Source of the DNA: Chloroflexota bacterium
GTDB taxonomy: Bacteria > Chloroflexota > Anaerolineae > B4-G1
Reading direction: 5' to 3'
NCBI GenBank assembly: GCA_030596915.1
Contig: JAUVSX010000135.1
Location: 1 to 7,607 of the forward strand
DNA: 7,607 nucleotides
The translations under genes and the position numbers were made by a program. Shown here in pieces: positions 5,218 through 7,607 of this stretch. The notes beneath the pieces were generated by a model. The model worked only from the letters and a program-made list of their open reading frames with translations, was not told where the DNA came from and searched no databases. Within the stretch, counting starts at the first letter, position 1, and every line of letters starts with the position of its first letter.

Positions 5218-7263
5218 ATGATCGAGGACGCGACCAGCGCCGAAGTCAGCGCCGAGACCACCGCCAGCAGTGAGAACGGGGGCAAGAAGGACGGGCGCAC
5301 CATCGCCCTTATCGTGGTCGCTGCCCTTGCGGCGATCCTGAGCATCGCGGCCATCGTCCTGGCTTTGACCGGGGGGGCAAGCGCCGCGGAGGGCATCGAC
5401 CCCGAGCTGGTGGGTACCGTCTGGTACTGGACTGAGCTTGGTGGATCGAATGCCGACCTAGCGGTCGACGACCCTAGCAGGTACGCGGTCGAGTTCACGT
5501 CGGATGGTACGGTACACGTCCAGGCGGACTGCAATCAGGGCTCTGGCACGTACACCGCCAGCGACGGGAGCATAACCATTGAGGTGCTGGCGATGACGAT
5601 GGCTATGTGCGAGCCCGACTCTCTCAGCGATTCCTTCGTCGCGGGCCTCAATAGCGCCTCTGCCTACCGGATCGAGGATGGCACGCTGAGCATCGATCTG
5701 GCGTCGAGCGGCGGCACGATGAAGTTCTCCGAAAGCCCACCTGAGGAGACGCCCCAGGTCGACCCGGCTCTCGTGGGGAAGGTGTGGCAATGGTACGAGT
5801 TCGTCAGTCCTGTGGACACGCTGGTGGTCGAAGACCCAAGCCGGTACACAGTCGAGTTCAACGCCGACGGGACCGTGCACATCCAGGCCGACTGCAACAG
5901 CGCCAATGGCGCCTACAGCGCCAGCGATGGCGCCATCCAGATCGAGGCACTGGCGATGACCATGGCGATGTGCCCGCCCGACTCCCACAGTGACGACTTC
6001 GTCCGGGCCCTGAACGCCGCCGCCGTGTACTCATTCGATGGCGACACGCTGCGCCTCGACCTGCCTGTGGATAGTGGCACGATGAAGCTCGCGGAAGACC
6101 CACCGCCACCGGCGCCAATTGTGGATCCGGCCCTGATCGGGAAGGTGTGGAAATGGTACGAGTTTGTCGACCCCGTCGGGAAGACAGTTGTGGACTATCC
6201 CGACAGCTACGCAGTCGAGTTCAATGCCGACGGGACCGTGAACATCCTGGCTGACTGCAACCGCGCCAATGGCACGTACAGCGCCAGTGGCGGGAGTATC
6301 AACATCGAGGCACTGGCGATGACGAGGGCACTGTGCCCGCCGGACTCGTACAGCGACAACTTCGTGCGGGCGCTGAATGCCGTGGCCGTCTACTCGTTCC
6401 ACGGCGATACGCTGCTCCTCGACTTGCCGGCCGACCGCGGCACGCTGAAGCTGTCGGAGCAGCCACCTCAGCCCCCCACACCAACGCCGACCTCCACGCC
6501 CACCCCGTTTCCGCCGACTCCCGAGCCCACCGCCACACTCACGCCTGCGCCAGAGACCGATCCCGACCTGGTCGGCAAGGTGTGGCAGTGGTACCAGTTC
6601 GTGGGGCCCACGGGCGAGGTCGTCGTGAACGACCCGGCCAGTTACACAGTTCTGTTCGCGCTGGATGGCTCCGTCCGCGTCAAGGCCGACTGCAATGCGG
6701 GCAGTGGCGCCTACACGGCGGGGGGCGGGAGCATCGACATCTCGGTATTGGCGATGACGCTGGCCGCCTGTCCCCCGGACTCGCTGGGCGACGAATTCGT
6801 GCAGGGCCTCAACACGGCGGCGATCTACTCGTTCGATGGGGACACGCTACTCCTCGACCTTCCGATGGACAGCGGCACGATGATGCTGGCTGAGAGCCCG
6901 CCGGTACCGCCGGGCGTCGATCCCGATCTGACCGGCACGATCTGGCAATGGGTCGAGTTCACGAGTCCGACCGGGCAGCCAGCGGCGGACGACCCCAGCC
7001 GGTATGCGGTCGAGTTCAAGCGAGATGGCACCGTGGCAATCCTGGCCGACTGTAACAGGGCTGGTGGGACGTACACGGCTGACGCCGGCGCCATCTCGAT
7101 CACCCTCGGCCCGACGACGCTGGCGGCCTGCCCGCCGGAATCACTGAGTAGCGAGTTCCTGGGGATGCTGGATGCCGCTGCCATCTACTTCTTCCGGAAC
7201 GGCGACCTGTTCATGGATCTGAAAGCGGACGCTGGGACGATGAAGTTCGCAGTGGGCCCGTAG
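5218..7263 (+). CDS. Membrane-anchored protein with five tandem META (HslJ-like) domains
   Basis: The protein has 681 residues. Residues 1-27 are acidic then basic (GGKKDGR) and cytoplasmic. Residues 28-50 form one hydrophobic helix, followed by ASA-A at 54-57, so it is either a signal anchor or a cleaved signal peptide. Five META domains follow, starting near residues 61, 182, 303, 448 and 568. Each has a Val/Ile-Trp start, 'Y.V.F..DG.V....DCN...G.Y', 'T...C', and a final 'GT$K' strand-like end. Every domain keeps two cysteines exactly 26 residues apart: 105/131, 226/252, 347/373, 492/518 and 612/638. A Pro/Thr linker (about 425-447) separates domains 3 and 4. META domains occur in HslJ and in many secreted proteins, but their biochemical role is unclear, so I assign no function. 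The gene stands alone behind its own promoter. Confidence 0.88.
   Translation: MIEDATSAEVSAETTASSENGGKKDGRTIALIVVAALAAILSIAAIVLALTGGASAAEGIDPELVGTVWYWTELGGSNADLAVDDPSRYAVEFTSDGTVHVQADCNQGSGTYTASDGSITIEVLAMTMAMCEPDSLSDSFVAGLNSASAYRIEDGTLSIDLASSGGTMKFSESPPEETPQVDPALVGKVWQWYEFVSPVDTLVVEDPSRYTVEFNADGTVHIQADCNSANGAYSASDGAIQIEALAMTMAMCPPDSHSDDFVRALNAAAVYSFDGDTLRLDLPVDSGTMKLAEDPPPPAPIVDPALIGKVWKWYEFVDPVGKTVVDYPDSYAVEFNADGTVNILADCNRANGTYSASGGSINIEALAMTRALCPPDSYSDNFVRALNAVAVYSFHGDTLLLDLPADRGTLKLSEQPPQPPTPTPTSTPTPFPPTPEPTATLTPAPETDPDLVGKVWQWYQFVGPTGEVVVNDPASYTVLFALDGSVRVKADCNAGSGAYTAGGGSIDISVLAMTLAACPPDSLGDEFVQGLNTAAIYSFDGDTLLLDLPMDSGTMMLAESPPVPPGVDPDLTGTIWQWVEFTSPTGQPAADDPSRYAVEFKRDGTVAILADCNRAGGTYTADAGAISITLGPTTLAACPPESLSSEFLGMLDAAAIYFFRNGDLFMDLKADAGTMKFAVGP
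5398..7260 (+). repeat. Five-unit in-frame coding repeat (META array)
   Basis: The period is 121 codons between units 1, 2 and 3, then 145 because of the Pro/Thr linker, then 120. Units 2 and 3 are closest: about three quarters of residues are identical by hand alignment, with near-identical DNA around 5851-5970 and 6214-6333. Units 1 and 5 are the most diverged. Confidence 0.88.
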
Positions 7264-7273
7264 GCGCCGAAGC

Positions 7274-7308
7274 CGAAGACCTGACGCGTTTCTGAGGCTT
7301 CGATTATC
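7274..7308 (+). repeat. 35-bp hairpin repeat, copy 1
   Basis: It matches 7410-7444 at 27 of 35 positions without gaps. CGAAG (7274-7278) pairs with CTTCG (7298-7302). An alternative 7-bp stem uses CGAAGCC at 7268-7274 with GGCTTCG at 7296-7302. It may work as a terminator of the META gene, but lacks a T run. Confidence 0.55.
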
Positions 7309-7333
7309 GGGAAGGGATTGGGACCGATACGGA

Positions 7334-7357
7334 GGACCTGACACCTAGATTTGGTCC
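7334..7357 (+). repeat. Degenerate hairpin repeat
   Basis: GGACC (7334-7338) pairs with GGTCC (7353-7357), enclosing TGACACC. The ACCTGAC core and stem placement resemble the 7274 and 7410 copies, though overall similarity is low. Confidence 0.35.
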
Positions 7358-7409
7358 AAGTTACGCAACAAGTCATCGTCATCGCACGGCCACGACACGC
7401 TCTGTAAAG

Positions 7410-7444
7410 CGAAAACCTGACAGGTTTCTACGTTTTCGATGATC
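7410..7444 (+). repeat. 35-bp hairpin repeat, copy 2, with internal palindrome
   Basis: CGAAAAC (7410-7416) pairs perfectly with GTTTTCG (7432-7438). The alternative fold is the 15-bp odd palindrome AAACCTG-A-CAGGTTT at 7413-7427. Confidence 0.65.
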
Positions 7445-7452
7445 AGCGCACG

Positions 7453-7470
7453 CCTGCCCTGGCGGGCAGG
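7453..7470 (+). repeat. GC-rich hairpin CCTGCCC-TGGC-GGGCAGG
   Basis: A perfect 7-bp stem with a 4-nt loop, lying between two AAACCTG-N-CAGGTTT palindromes. The following sequence is TTCTCG, so it could be a weak terminator-like element. Confidence 0.5.
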
Positions 7471-7474
7471 TTCT

Positions 7475-7496
7475 CGAAAACCTGTCAGGTTTCCAC
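7475..7496 (+). repeat. AAACCTG-T-CAGGTTT palindrome repeat
   Basis: The palindrome at 7478-7492 differs from that at 7413-7427 only in its central base. The shared stretch begins with CGAAAACCTG in both, but the right arm GTTTTCG of the larger hairpin is absent here. Confidence 0.65.
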
Positions 7497-7580
7497 TGCA
7501 TTGCCGTGGCGAAGCGCTCGGGCAGCGCCCGCCCCCGGGCTTGTCGAGACCACTATGTATGACATGTACGCTAATTGGGG

Positions 7581-7607
7581 CGAAAACAAGGTGACAGGTT
7601 TGAGCTA
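7581..7607 (+). repeat. Partial repeat copy at the window edge
   Basis: CGAAAAC followed by GTGACAGGTTT resembles the left half of 7410-7444 with a few bases inserted or changed. The window ends within or just after it. Confidence 0.4.

Larger units (their letters stand above)
7264..7607. other. Non-coding 3' region filled with hairpin and palindrome repeats
   Basis: No gene is supported in these 344 bp on either strand. The region contains at least five members of a repeat family built on CCTGAC or ACAGGTTT (listed separately) and one GC-rich hairpin. None has a clear T run, so none is a confident intrinsic terminator for the META gene, although the hairpin at 7268-7302 begins 4 nt after its stop. 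Confidence 0.65.

Noticed and set aside
4860..5534. Long minus-strand open frame of 224 codons
   Set aside because: It runs through the repeat mosaic and antisense to the META gene, where its sequence mirrors the coding repeats. It has low-complexity Arg/Pro-rich stretches and shares a peptide with the frame antisense to SulP only because both cross the 70-bp repeat.
5458..6402. Minus-strand frames rich in repeated His/Val/Gly motifs
   Set aside because: They mirror the periodic META coding repeats and so look repetitive themselves; the + strand has the domain signatures, start signal and membrane anchor.

Overview
The window is GC-rich, compactly coded bacterial DNA with all recognisable genes on the + strand. 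A Pro/Thr linker rich in PTPTPT-like runs, a tandem META-domain surface protein, a DUF433/DUF5615 toxin-antitoxin pair and intergenic spaces crowded with short dispersed repeats would fit a Chloroflexota (Anaerolineae-like) genome. That taxonomic guess is inference; there is no rRNA or marker gene here to confirm it.

Layout. 2-571 is the 3' end of a beta-propeller-like gene that starts upstream of the window. 572-830 holds a hairpin, an 8-bp-period repeat array and a candidate promoter. 831-1928 encodes an AI-2E/PerM-family membrane protein whose stop codon lies inside a second 8-bp-period array. 1929-2174 carries three tandem copies of a ~52-bp intergenic module. 2175-3890 encodes a SulP-family anion transporter with a C-terminal STAS domain. 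3998-4590 is a two-gene toxin-antitoxin cassette (DUF433 antitoxin, DUF5615 PIN-like toxin) joined by a GTGA overlap. 4591-5217 is a 627-bp non-coding mosaic of the same repeat families. 5218-7263 encodes a 681-residue membrane-anchored protein made of five META (HslJ-like) domains. 7264-7607 is non-coding and filled with related hairpin and palindrome repeats.

How the parts relate. The two transporters are adjacent and may share a transcript, but nothing shows a common pathway. The most notable regulatory feature is a 70-bp sequence present twice with one mismatch (3873-3942 and 5064-5133). Each copy contains a good sigma-70-like promoter (TTGACC, 16-nt spacer, extended -10 TGATATCCT). One copy lies upstream of the toxin-antitoxin pair, where it also encodes the last codons of the SulP gene; the other lies upstream of the META protein. 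The intergenic regions are built from recurring modules: 8-bp GCGAATCA-type arrays, a CTGGGGGAGA block, ~52-bp modules ending in GGTGACGG, and CTGACAGGTTT palindromes. I see no CRISPR array, tRNA, rRNA, transposase or clear new defence system.
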